Positions 8,218-18,600 of a stretch of DNA of 64,000 bases are shown piece after piece; positions within the stretch are counted from its first letter, which is position 1, and each line of letters begins with the position of its first letter. This DNA comes from HGM11368 sp051883455 (GTDB taxonomy: Bacteria; Bacillota; Clostridia; Christensenellales; UBA3700). The notes under the pieces were generated by a model. It did no database searches. It was given only the letters and a program-made list of their open reading frames with translations, and was not told where the DNA came from. Location: contig JBJETT010000008.1 of assembly GCA_051883455.1 (NCBI GenBank), positions 124,001 through 188,000 of the forward strand, written 5' to 3'. The position numbers and the translations under genes are program-made.

Positions 8218-10068
8218 TTAGTTAGATTTGAGTTGCGATTTGCTTTTTAGCCTACCCGCTCTCATCGCGTTGGCAATAGCAACCAGAGCCACGCCCACGT
8301 CGGCAATGACGGCTATCCACATACCTACCAAGCCGAGCGCCGACAGAATCAACGCGAGAACTTTGACAGCCAAAGCAAATACGATATTTTGTTTGGCAAC
8401 ACCCGTAACTTTGTGCGCTATCTTTTTGGCTTTGACTATTGCGCCAAGGTCGTCGTGCACTAAGACGATATCGCTACTCTCTATCGCACTGTCGCTACCT
8501 ATTCCGCCCATTGCGATACCCACGTCGGCACGCATAAGCGAAGGGGCGTCGTTGATGCCGTCGCCCACGAAGGCTACGACCTTGCCGTCAGAGGCGATCT
8601 TTTCCATCTCTTCCACCTTCTCGGCAGGCAACAATGAATATCTGCAATCGTCCACACCCACGGTACTTGCCACTTGCTTAGCGGAATATCCCGAATCTCC
8701 CGTCAACATAATTACGGGGATATTATAGGCGTGCATATCGTCTACGAACTGCTTGGCGTTGGACTTGATAGTGTCTTTGACTACGATTTTGCCCAAGAAT
8801 TTGCCCTCTAACGCAACGAAAATCTCGCCTGCGTTTTCTTCTTGAGGCAACTGCTCTACGCCATGCTCGGCAAGTAAAGATAGCCTGCCCACTACGGCGG
8901 TTTGTCCGTCCTTATTGGCTACCATGCCTTTGCCCGCTATCTCTTGCACCTGCCAATCGCACGACTTTTGTCCGCTTGCCTTGGTTATTGCCCTTGCAAT
9001 GGCGTGGTTGCTCACGCTCTCTATTTGCCCCGCAATGGCAAGAATTTGCTCGGCTCGCTCCTTAGGCTCTACCCCCGTTACGCCAAACTCGCCCGTGGTG
9101 AGCGTACCCGTCTTGTCGCACACGACCACTTGCACTTTGTCTAGAGTTTCTAACACGTTGCTACCCTTGACCAGCACTCCGCACGACGAACAAGCGCCAA
9201 TGCCCGCAAAGAAGGTCAGCGGTATGGATATGACGAGGGCGCAAGGACACGACACCGTCAAAAAGGTAAGTCCGCGGATAATCCAAGTCTTCCACTCTCC
9301 GTCTACAAGTGGCGGAATAATCGATATGAGCACGGCAAGTCCCACTACGACGGGGGTGTAGATACGGGCAAATTTGGATATAAATTTCTCGGTTTTTGCC
9401 TTTTTGTCGGAGGCGTTTTCCACCAATTCCAAAATCTTGGCTACGGTACTATTTTCAAAGGCTTTGGTGGCTTGCATAACGAATGCGTCGCCCACATTGA
9501 CGCTTCCGCTGAGCACCTCGGCGTCACGAGCTACGTCCACCGGCACGCTCTCGCCCGTCAAAGCCTTGCAATCGAGCATTGCGTACTCGTCCTTGAGCAC
9601 ACCGTCCACCGGTATTGCTTCGCCCTTGCGAACAAGCAATAGGTCGCCTATCTGCACCTCTTCGCTATCAACGACGACGTACTCGCTGTCACGTATCAAG
9701 GTAGCTGTATTGCTCTGCACGGCAACGAGATCGCCTATAGACTTGCGCGCTTTGCCGACCGCCTTGTCTTGAAAATACTCGCCCACTTGATAAAAAGCCA
9801 TTACCGCCACGGCTTCGGCATACTCGCATATGATAAAAGCGCCGATTGTCGCTACCGTCATCAAAAAGTTTTCGTCCAGCCACTGTCCTCTAAATACGCC
9901 TCTCACTGCTCGCCAAACGACGTCCACGCCTACGAGAAGATAGGCAACGAGATAGCACAGCGCTTGAACAATGACGTTCACCTCAACAAAATGCGTGAGT
10001 ATCATCATAACGGCAAGCAAAACTACCGCAACGATAATTCTCGCAAGTTGCTTTTGCTGTTTGCTCAT
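8218..10068 (-). CDS. Heavy-metal-translocating P-type ATPase (Zn/Cd/Pb-type, P1B-2)
   Basis: Exports divalent soft metals across the plasma membrane at the cost of ATP. Motifs visible are the transport-site SCPCALV in a membrane helix, the phosphorylation motif DKTGTLTTGEF, TGD, and GDGINDAPSLMRADVGIAMG. About eight membrane helices are expected. Its 616 residues start directly with the first helices and lack the usual N-terminal HMA domain, which is coded by the separate overlapping gene upstream. The nucleotide-binding 'SxHP' motif reads SNHAIA, with Ala for Pro. The CPC motif and SmtB-like regulator favour Zn/Cd over Cu; the exact metal is inferred. Confidence 0.93.
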   Translation of the reverse strand: MSKQQKQLARIIVAVVLLAVMMILTHFVEVNVIVQALCYLVAYLLVGVDVVWRAVRGVFRGQWLDENFLMTVATIGAFIICEYAEAVAVMAFYQVGEYFQDKAVGKARKSIGDLVAVQSNTATLIRDSEYVVVDSEEVQIGDLLLVRKGEAIPVDGVLKDEYAMLDCKALTGESVPVDVARDAEVLSGSVNVGDAFVMQATKAFENSTVAKILELVENASDKKAKTEKFISKFARIYTPVVVGLAVLISIIPPLVDGEWKTWIIRGLTFLTVSCPCALVISIPLTFFAGIGACSSCGVLVKGSNVLETLDKVQVVVCDKTGTLTTGEFGVTGVEPKERAEQILAIAGQIESVSNHAIARAITKASGQKSCDWQVQEIAGKGMVANKDGQTAVVGRLSLLAEHGVEQLPQEENAGEIFVALEGKFLGKIVVKDTIKSNAKQFVDDMHAYNIPVIMLTGDSGYSAKQVASTVGVDDCRYSLLPAEKVEEMEKIASDGKVVAFVGDGINDAPSLMRADVGIAMGGIGSDSAIESSDIVLVHDDLGAIVKAKKIAHKVTGVAKQNIVFALAVKVLALILSALGLVGMWIAVIADVGVALVAIANAMRAGRLKSKSQLKSN

Positions 10069-10280
10069 ACAATCTCACACTCCGGTTCTATCTTTTTGGC
10101 GATTTTTTTGGCGCCAACCAAAACTTCGTCCTCTCTACCGTCCTCGCTGACTATGGTAAGACGCAAGGTCATAAAATTGAGTCTACACTCTTGCACGCCG
10201 TCCAAGGCGGATATTTTTTCTTCGATTTTTCTTGCGCAATTGCCGCAACAAAGATTGTTGACACGATATACTTTTTTCAT
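10065..10280 (-). CDS. Free-standing heavy-metal-associated (HMA) domain protein
   Basis: A 71-residue ferredoxin-like metal-binding domain with the motif NLCCGNCARKIEE, whose cysteines bind the metal ion. It overlaps the ATPase start by four bases (ATGA), so the two are translationally coupled. It most likely replaces the N-terminal HMA domain missing from the ATPase, acting as a metallochaperone or regulatory domain in trans. GAGAAAAA-type purine sequence precedes the start. Confidence 0.9.
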   Translation of the reverse strand: MKKVYRVNNLCCGNCARKIEEKISALDGVQECRLNFMTLRLTIVSEDGREDEVLVGAKKIAKKIEPECEIV

Positions 10281-10305
10281 ATTTTTTCTCCTTTTTCGTA
10301 TAAAT

Positions 10306-10668
10306 TTATTCGTTGATATGTTCTATTGCAAGGGCAAAAATGCTCTTGATATGGTCGTCCGCCAAGCTGTAGAAGACCTCTTTGCCACTCTTTTTGCTCT
10401 TGACGAGTTTGGTCTGTCTGAGCACCCTCAGCTGGTGCGATATAGCCGACTTGGTCATGCCGAGCAACGAGGCAATGTCGCATACGCACATCTCTTGACT
10501 AAATAGCCCCGCCAATATCCTCACCCTCGTGCTATCGCCGAATACCTTGAAGAGCTCCGCTACTTCGTAGAGTTCGTCTTCGCTCGGCATATGACTCGAA
10601 GCGTTGGCTACCGCCTCGTCGTGCACGTGAGAGCATTGGCATACTTCTTCTTCGTTGAATTTTTCCAT
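10306..10668 (-). CDS. ArsR/SmtB-family metal-sensing repressor
   Basis: A 120-residue winged-helix regulator. VFGDSTRVRILAGLF begins the wHTH, and a metal-site-like CVCDIASLLGMTKSAISH lies in the recognition region (compare ELCVCD of CadC/ArsR-type sensors). The C-terminal helix DDHIKSIFALAIEHINE carries the Asp/His pattern of the alpha-5 zinc site of SmtB/CzrA. The N-terminus also has Cys/His (CQCSHVHDE), as in CadC. It heads the efflux operon and is preceded by an operator resembling the SmtB site, so autorepression relieved by Zn/Cd/Pb is expected. Start supported by AAAGGAAG. Confidence 0.93.
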   Translation of the reverse strand: MEKFNEEEVCQCSHVHDEAVANASSHMPSEDELYEVAELFKVFGDSTRVRILAGLFSQEMCVCDIASLLGMTKSAISHQLRVLRQTKLVKSKKSGKEVFYSLADDHIKSIFALAIEHINE

Positions 10669-10697
10669 TTATACTTCCTTTCTCTTTTTATTCGACT

Positions 10698-10723
10698 AAC
10701 AGTTGAATAACTGTTCAACTATT
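10698..10723. promoter_or_regulatory. SmtB/CadC-type operator
   Basis: Inverted repeat AGTTGAA-N6-TTCAACT at 10701-10720, extended imperfectly to both sides. On the coding strand its core reads TGAACAGTTATTCA, matching the known SmtB/CzrA operator form TGAAC-N-TTCA. It lies immediately after the -10 box, over the expected transcription start. Confidence 0.85.
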
Positions 10724-10726
10724 GAT

Positions 10727-10755
10727 ATTATATTCTCGTTTTTCGTCCTTGTCAA
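10727..10755 (-). promoter_or_regulatory. Promoter of the metal-efflux operon
   Basis: TTGACA (10750-10755), 17-base spacer, TATAAT (10727-10732): consensus sigma-A boxes directly upstream of the operator. Confidence 0.9.
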
Positions 10756-10782
10756 TAGTTTTTGAAAAAAATGCAAAAAAAT

Positions 10783-10801
10783 CCCCACGACTTGCGTGGG
10801 G
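10783..10801 (-). terminator. Rho-independent terminator of a small transcription unit
   Basis: CCCCACG / CGTGGGG hairpin followed on the minus strand by ATTTTTTTG. It is separate from the radical SAM terminator at 11017, so something between 10802 and 11010 is or was transcribed on its own. Confidence 0.75.
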
Positions 10802-10816
10802 AAGTATTCGAAACAG

Positions 10817-10942
10817 TTATTTTCTATCGAGCCATTCCAAAATCTTTTTTCTTCTATATCTTGGAATAAGCACTTCTTGTTTGTCACCGACAACGGCTTT
10901 GTTTTTAATCTATTTATACGTTATTATGCTCTTGCGCGTCAA
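10817..10942 (-). pseudogene. Remnant of a small (about 42-codon) gene with an in-frame TAG
   Basis: Reading from TTG at 10942 gives MTRKSIITYK, then TAG (10910-10912), then IKNKAVVGDKQEVLIPRY and RRKKILEWLDRK before TAA. The second part has protein-like composition and stops 16 bases before a good terminator. TTAGGAG lies 12 bases before the TTG, a poor spacing. TAG is used as a normal stop elsewhere in this window, so I read this as a nonsense-interrupted remnant. I recognise no family. Confidence 0.35.
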
Positions 10943-11016
10943 GTCACGCTATTTCTCCTAACTCTATGGTAGCATATATTATTACTTATTGCAATAGCCA
11001 TTTTGAATAAAAAAGA

Positions 11017-11030
11017 GAGCCTTTCGGCTC
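11017..11030 (-). terminator. Terminator of the radical SAM gene
   Basis: GAGCC-tttc-GGCTC stem overlapping the stop codon, followed on the minus strand by CTTTTTTATT. Confidence 0.75.
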
Positions 11031-12492
11031 AGTTTTTGTTGGCGTGGCGGTGCCACTTGCGGGCGTTGCCAGATAACTTGAAGTCGGTTTGGATGCACTC
11101 CTCGAGGCGGTTAAGAAAGTCTGATTTTGATTGCTCGTCGACGAGGCTTGGAGGTAGGTTGTCATACACGTATTGCCACAAAAGGTCGCATTGAGCGGGA
11201 GCGGAGATTGACGTTTGCTCGCCGCGGCTGGTGACTATAAATTGTCCTATTCCATAAAAGAAAGAGTACGGCGAATAGTATTTGGGTACCAAAAAGTCGA
11301 TACAGGTCTTAAATCTTCCACTATTGTGATATCTCTCCAACGCGCTCTCGCAAGTCTTGAGCTCAAGTATTTGGTCATACGTCAAGCAAGGGGAAGATAG
11401 TATTTCGTATGGTGGCAAAGTGCCTACCGTATATCCCTCACCCTCGCTTGCCAACCTAGAGCCTTTGAGCACCTTGAGGAAGCCGAGTTGTAGGCAGTCT
11501 CCACCCATCTCAAAGAGTCTGTCAAAGCCCTTGACGAAACTGTCGTAGTCTTCGTGCGGCAGTCCTGCGATAAGGTCGGTATGGATATGAATGTTGCCCA
11601 TTGCCTTGAGCCGAGCGAGGTTGCTAGCAATCCTCTCCACGTTGGCGTTCCTACCCACGGCGGAGAGCGTCTTACTATTGAAAGACTGCACGCCTATCTC
11701 GAATTGGAACAAGCCCTTTTTGGCTCTAGCGAGCGTGGCAAACATCTCTTCGTCAAAGAGCTCGGGCGCCATCTCGAAGTGAAAATTGGTATTGCTCTCG
11801 CCGTAATTGTCAATGAGCCAAGCAAAGATTTTGGTAGCTCTCTTGACGTCAAAGTTGAAGGTACGGTCTACCATTTTGATTTGGCGTGGGCTGTATTTCA
11901 TCAGCTTGCGATAGTCGTCGAAGGTCCTCTCCAAAGAAAAGGTGCGAGGTTTGCTCCCGCCCGACATGCAATAACTGCATCTATACGGACAGCCCCTACT
12001 GCTCTCCATATACAATATTCTCGTGTCGCCCATAGAGGCGTACTCGTCGTCGTAAGGACTGACTATATCGTCGAGATTGTCCACCTGCCCCGCCTCGATA
12101 ATCTTGGGATATTCGCTTCGTCCGCTCTCTATATCTTGCAAGAGTCGTCCGAAAACGAAGTCGCCCTCTCCCTTGATAATATAGTCGGCTACGTCCAAAT
12201 ATTTGTCGGTGTCGAAAGCCACCTCGTAGCCGCCCAATATTATCTTGACCTTAGGCAAATACAGCCTTATATCTTGCAAAAGCCTGTCTACGAAAGATAT
12301 ATTGAAGATATAGCAACTTATCGCCACTACGTCGGGCTTGAGGCTATACAACTGCGCAAATAGCGTAGGCAACTGCGTATTGACGTTGGTCTCGATTATC
12401 TCTACCGGCAGCGAACTATTGGCTTTGAGATACCTCGGCGCAAGCAAGGTATGCACGTATTGAGAATTGATTGCAAGAAAAACAGTTTTCAT
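11029..12492 (-). CDS. B12-binding-domain radical SAM protein (DUF4080-like)
   Basis: A 487-residue protein. The N-terminal 140 residues resemble a cobalamin-binding Rossmann domain (PDVVAISCYIFNISFVDRLL, then KVKIILGGYEV). The radical SAM cysteine motif follows in SRGCPYRCSYCMSGG (CxxxCxxC) for the 4Fe-4S cluster that splits S-adenosylmethionine. The C-terminal third is less conserved and may be the DUF4080 region. The substrate is unknown; relatives act as methyltransferases or in tRNA and natural-product chemistry. The start at 12492 (MKTVFLAINSQYVHT) matches the usual N-terminus of this family, though no strong ribosome binding site is visible. Confidence 0.85.
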   Translation of the reverse strand: MKTVFLAINSQYVHTLLAPRYLKANSSLPVEIIETNVNTQLPTLFAQLYSLKPDVVAISCYIFNISFVDRLLQDIRLYLPKVKIILGGYEVAFDTDKYLDVADYIIKGEGDFVFGRLLQDIESGRSEYPKIIEAGQVDNLDDIVSPYDDEYASMGDTRILYMESSRGCPYRCSYCMSGGSKPRTFSLERTFDDYRKLMKYSPRQIKMVDRTFNFDVKRATKIFAWLIDNYGESNTNFHFEMAPELFDEEMFATLARAKKGLFQFEIGVQSFNSKTLSAVGRNANVERIASNLARLKAMGNIHIHTDLIAGLPHEDYDSFVKGFDRLFEMGGDCLQLGFLKVLKGSRLASEGEGYTVGTLPPYEILSSPCLTYDQILELKTCESALERYHNSGRFKTCIDFLVPKYYSPYSFFYGIGQFIVTSRGEQTSISAPAQCDLLWQYVYDNLPPSLVDEQSKSDFLNRLEECIQTDFKLSGNARKWHRHANKN

Positions 12493-12600
12493 ATCTATAT
12501 ATAACTTGACGTCCTTATCAATTATTGGCTTTGATATCTTTGCACTCGTTAGCGTAAATAAGCACAAGCGAAAAGATTGTTCCTTTTGCTTGTCTTAGTC

Positions 12601-15600
12601 TTATTGTGCCCACACGTTGCCCGTAGAGGTGTACGTACCCGCGCTCAAGGTCACTTGACCGCTAGCAGTGTTGGCTTGCAAGTCAAAGGTCTTGTCATAA
12701 TAGGTCACCGAAGGGAATATAGCAAGCGAGCCTTTGGTTGCACTGTAATAGTCCTTGATAGTACTGCTATTGGCGTGAGCGAGTACCATCGTACCACCGC
12801 CGTTGCTGTAAATGCAACCGCCGATATATCCGCCCGAGCCGAGCGTAAGCGTGCCGTCTACGACGATGAGAGCATTGGTTGTGGAAGTGTAACAGCCGTT
12901 GTTTTTGGTAATCATATTACCCGACATCTTAGTGCCGCTATAGTCGGCTTGAGCGGCGTTGTTGTACAAATCTTTGGTAAAGGCGTAACCACTACCGTAG
13001 GCGTAAAGTCTGCCACCGTTGTCGACGTTGAGCTCTGCCCCCTGCTCTACTACGATTTGCGCACCCGGCAAAAGTTTGAATCTATTGTTGATATTGGCAA
13101 CGCTGCCGCTTGCTATCTTGATAATATAGTTGCCCGGGAATGGGAACTCGATATTTTGGGTAGATACGTTCAATGTATACGTGATACCAACCTTGACTTT
13201 GATAGTCATTTGAGCGTAATTGGTGTCCATCGTGCCGTGCAAAGTGATGGTAGTCTTGTTGGTGGAATTGTCCAAAGTTTTGTCTATATAGCTTCCCTCT
13301 CTCAATTGGAACAAAGCCCCACTACCGATTACAGGCATAGCCCCCTTAACCGTGGTACTTGGGTACATATAGTATCTTGCATACATAAATGCGCCGTATT
13401 GTATTCTCAAATCCGATTCGATATTCTGCATTACGTATTGAGTAAACGGGAACATAGTTTCGTATATCTTATACGTTACACCGCCGCCTCTAAAGTCCTT
13501 GATTGCCAAAACTTCGTAGACGTTGGAGCCCGACTTTGCCTCGATAAAGCCTTTGCCAGTGGTATATCCCGTGCTATTGAATACTGCGCCGTTGTTGAGA
13601 GCAACGCTTGAGCCTTGTTGCAATACCAACTGTCCGTAATTGTAGGTATGTCCCATATAGCTAGTGCTTTGATGACTTCTTATACCGTTGACGTTGACAG
13701 TACCGTTGACCACCAAATTGATGCCCGTAGGCACGGTGAGCGTGCTGTAAGCACCTATGCTTAACGGTGTTGCGGTGTCATTGACGTCGTCCATTGCACT
13801 GCTGAAATTGCCGTCGTAAGGCACTAGCAAAGTCACTCCGCTCTTGATAGTAAAGTAGTCGTCCGTAGGATATATCGAACTGCTAAAGGAAGCGGGAGCA
13901 AAGGACGTATTGTACTTGACGATAATCGTTCCGCTCGTAGCAGTCTTGATTGCGTCCTCAATCGTGTACAGCGTGCCGTTGTAATCTACACCCTTATACT
14001 TAGCATAGCAGGTCGTGTCAGCCATTGCGTAGTTGTCCGCCGAGAATTTGACTACGAAGGTGTAAGTGCCAGCCGTGGTAAAGTCGTTGGCAGTAAAGGT
14101 CAAATCGTAGCTTACCGCACTGTTGAGAGGCTCGGAGTTGTACATAATGACTGGGGTTATCGTCATCACGTCGCCACTGACGAAGTCTTGCTCGTACAAA
14201 GTCGCCTTTAGGCTGACGGTAGCTTTTTGCACGACGATAGGCACTTGTATTTCTAGTGCGTTGTAGTTGGCGCTGTCGGTGCAATATATAGCAGTCATGC
14301 TGGTGTCGGCACATACCGGAACGACGTTAGGGGTCTTCCAACTAAAGCCTGCAGGGAGAGCCTCGTAAGGTTGTGCGCTCACCAAATTGGACGGTCCGTA
14401 CACGCCGTGAATAGTAGGTACGGAGATTTTGGACACGTCGTAGTTGCCCTTGTTCATAGTCAAACCAACCGAGGCGTTGGTCAAAGCGTAGTTGTCGCTT
14501 ACGACGGCAGTCGCTTGATAATCGCCTGCCAACAAGAACTTGTCGGCTTTGCCCGAGAATACTATCGTTGCGTATTCGTTCACACCGCTCTCCACACTGA
14601 GATACTGCGCTTGGATACTATTAGATTGGTCTTGCTCGTTGTAATAATAGGTGGTTTGAGTACCTATCCAAATTAGTGTAACGCTCCTAGGTTGCACTGT
14701 CAGCGTTGCCGTATCAAACGTAATATCGTAGTTGTCGGAAGAATATCCGCTAACCTTGATGACGTAGCTTAGACCCGCATCGTCACCCACGACGTAATCA
14801 CTGCCCACTACAAGAGTACCGCTCAAGTCGCCCGAGTCGTCCCCACAGACTAAGCCATCGTATTGCACGCCGTACACCGCGCTGTCGCCGTATTGTACGC
14901 TAACGTCGTTAGGCGTGATTGTCAAAGCCTTTTTGACTACCGTCAAAATCGCGGTCTTGTAAGTAATATTGTAGTTGGCGTTGTCGATAGGTGCAATACT
15001 AATATCGTAACTGCCTACGTTGCCACCTTGAGCATAGTTGGTGACAACGCTATAAGCAAAGCTTGCTTGGTCTTGCGCTATCAAGCCGACTACTTGTGCA
15101 GTCAAAGTAGGCACTGCGTCACCATAAGTAGCTGTGGCGCCAATTGGCGTGATTGTCAGCGCCTTTGGAGATACCGTCAACGTGGCGGTATTATACGTGA
15201 TAGCGTAGTTGGCGTTGACGATAGGTTCTATCGTGATATCGTAACTACCAACGCCGTCACCTTGCTTGTAGTCGGTTACTACGCTATAAGCAAAGCTTGC
15301 TTGGTCTTGCGCTATCAAACCGACTACTTGAGCCGTCAAAGTAGGTACGGCGTCGCCGTAAGTAACGCTAGCTCCGTTGGGCGTAATAGTAAGCGCCTTT
15401 TTGCCCACGGTAAGCTTGGCAGGCACGTAAGTTATGTTGTAATTGTCCGCATAATATCCGCTAGCCGTGATATCGTACTTTCCTGCTTGACTTCCTTGAG
15501 CATAATCACAAGCGAAAGTCAAAGTTCCTTGCAAAGCCGTGCTATCATCGCCGTCTACCCAACCTTGATAATTGTCAATCGAATAGGTCGGAATAGCGTC

Positions 15601-18600
15601 ACCGTAAACGATGCTCTTGCCTGCTACGGTTGCCGTGAGAGTTGCTCTAGCAATCTTGATTACTTTGCTACCGCTCACGCTGTCGTATATGCCCTCGCTA
15701 TCGGAGATGAGATAATATACCGTATATTGTCCCGCATTGACGAAGCTAGGGTTGACAGCGGAATAGTTGACTCCGTCGGTGCCGTAGGTAATCACACCCG
15801 TTGGCAAGTCGGTTGTTACGCTAATTTGGCTAGCGATGCCGTCGTAGGTCTTGTCTACTCCAACGGCGGAATAACCAAAGGAATTCTCCGTCAAAGTGAG
15901 TACAAGGTTGTAATTGACTATATAATTGCTCGTCACGTCAACGCTGTCAAGAGTCAACTTGAGTGCTTGTTGCCACTCAAAGTTCTCACCCAACTCGCCG
16001 ACTGCGATATATTCTCCCGCAACGTTGTTGGTTGCTTGCAGTATGCCCTCGAGAGCTATCGAGCCGTACGCTCCGCTTACTCTCAATTGGCTGGCGGACA
16101 CAGTATAAGCAGTATGTTGTACGACTGCTTCGTTGTCCATATATAGCGTTAGGTTGCGTTTCTCTACGTTAAGCGTCGCCGTACCGAACGTAATATTGTA
16201 GTTGAGCGACTTCACACCGCTAGCCTTGATGACGTAGCTCAGTCCTGCGTTGTCGCCCACCACGTAATCACTGCCCACTACGAGAGTGCCCGCCAAGACG
16301 CCCGAGTCTTCTCCGCTGACGAAGCCGTCGTATTGCACGCCGTAAACCGCGCTGTCGCCGTATTGTACGTTAACGTCGTTAGGCGTGATTGTCAGCGCCT
16401 TTGGATTGACCGTCAAAACTGCCTCTTTGTAAGTAATAGCGTAGTTAGCGTTGTTGATACGTGCAATCCATATGCTATAAGTGCCCGCATTGTCACCTTG
16501 CTCGTAGTTGGTGACAACGCTATAAGCAAAGCTTGCTTGGTCTTGCTCTATCAAGCCGTCTACTTGAGCCGTCAAAGTAGGTACTGCGTCGCCATAAGTA
16601 GCGGTGGCGCCAATTGGCGTGATTGTCAAAGGCTTTGGATTAACAGTCAAAACTGCCTCTTTGTAAGTAATAGCGTAGTTAGCGTTGTTGATACGTGCAA
16701 TCCATATGCTATAAGTGCCCGCATTGTCACCTTGCTCGTAGTTGGTGACAACGCTATAAGCAAAGCTTGCTTGGTCTTGCTCTATCAAGCCGTCTACTTT
16801 AGCAGTCAAAGTAGGTACGGCGTCGCCGTAAGTAGCGGTGGCGCCAATTGGCGTGATTGTCAAAGGCTTTGGATTGACAGTCAAAACTGCCGTATTATCG
16901 TAAGTAATATCGTAGTTAGCGTTGTTGATACGTGCAATCCATATGCTATAAGTGCCCGCATTGTCACCTTGCTTGTAGTCGGTGACAACGCTATAAGCAA
17001 AGCTTGCTTGGTCTTGCGCCAACAAACCTACTACTTGCGCCGTCAAAGTAGGTACTGCATCGCCGTAAGTAACGCTAGCCCCGTCAGGCGTGATTGTCAG
17101 CGCCTTTGGATTGACCGTAAGTTTAGCAGAGGTATATGTGATATCATACTTGTCGGAAGAATATCCGCTGACGGTGATATCATACTCTCCCGCATCGCTA
17201 CCTTGAGCGTATGCACATTCGAAAATTGCGCTTCCATCGAGGATCGATAAGCTATCGCCACTGATAAAGCCTTGGCTATCCAACTCAAATTGCGGTGTAG
17301 CTTCGCCGTAAACGGCACTTGCATCTCTAACGGCAATGCTCAAAGCACGCTTGGCAATAGTCAACTTACCCTTGGTGATATTGAGAGTATAGTTGTCCGC
17401 CTTGATGCCCGACAGCGTGATATCCCACTCACCGCAAGTCAAGCTGTTGGCAGGTCCGCCGTAGATAAAGTCACCGTGGATTACGTCTTGGTCGTTGCCG
17501 AGCAAGCCTTCTACTCTATACGTGTAGGTAGGCAAAGCGTCGCCGTAACTTATATTTTTGTCGTCCACCGAGACGTCAAGTGTGGCAGGGGTAATTTGAA
17601 GCTTTACCGACTGCTCGCTAATATAGTCGTTGTAGTATCGTCTGCTGACCTTGTAGTGCACTTGATAAGTACCTACGTTGACAAGGGCAAGGCTATCTAC
17701 GTAGTCTTGTTGACCTTGCAATCTATATAACACTTGGTCGCCCGCTTGTAGACCAACAAGCTCGATATTATGAGCCTCGGCGTTGTAAGTCACGACTTTA
17801 TCTTGTGCCGAAACACCCTCGATATCGCCGTTGTTGACGTTGAGATACACCGTATCGCTAGCAAAAACACTTGGCATATCGTCACACGTAGCTTCTACGG
17901 TCAACTGCACCTTGTGTCTGCCAACCTCAAGTCCCGTCAACTCACATTGCGATAGATTGCAAGCAATCGGTTGGTCGTCTAATTGCCAGACGAAAGTATA
18001 CTCTATCCCACTATATTGCACCAAGTCGGCATTAAGCGAAAAAGTGCCGTCTGGGGAATAATTAATAGTCTTGGTGTCTGCCTGCAAAACAACGGCAAAC
18101 TCGTCTATTTTGATAGTGGCGTAATAGGTCACGTCCTCAGTCAACGTCGTGGTCTCTACGAACGCCTCGCTACCGTCGGCTCTCTTCCAACAATCAAACG
18201 TAAAGCCGTCGGCAATGCTCTCCTCCAACTGCATTTGCAAAGAGTTGGCATACACGTTGAGTTCGGTGCCAATCTCCAGTCGTTGAGTCAACAACTCGCT
18301 TCCGTCAGGTGCGATAAAGGTCACAGTCTTCTGTCCCTGAGCGTATCTTGCGTATACGTTGAGGTCTTGAGTTACGTTGTCGAAGCTTTGGGACCAACCT
18401 ATGAAGATAGAGTCACCCTTGTCCGTCATCTCGGGCGCAACCGCACTCTCACCGTGCAACACGATTTGGCTCTGCTCTCCGTTGACTTGTATTATCGTGC
18501 CGTCGTTGTCATAAAAGACTACGGTGTAGCTATTCTTTGCGAACTTGGCGTACAACGTAGTGTTGGCGGTTATCTTGTCTAGCTCGGCTTTTTGAGTAAA

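Noticed and set aside
10817..10942. Recoding of TAG as a sense codon
   Set aside because: TAG ends the MMPL gene at 1683 in the normal place, so the code appears standard.
16400..17100. Tandem repeats as a possible non-coding satellite
   Set aside because: The unit is 78 codons and stays in frame with MBG module boundaries.
12577..17730. Long plus-strand frames (344, 427, 305 and 152 codons) opposite the giant MBG protein gene
   Set aside because: They lie wholly antisense to a repetitive gene, copy its periodicity, and lack ribosome binding sites and recognisable protein features.
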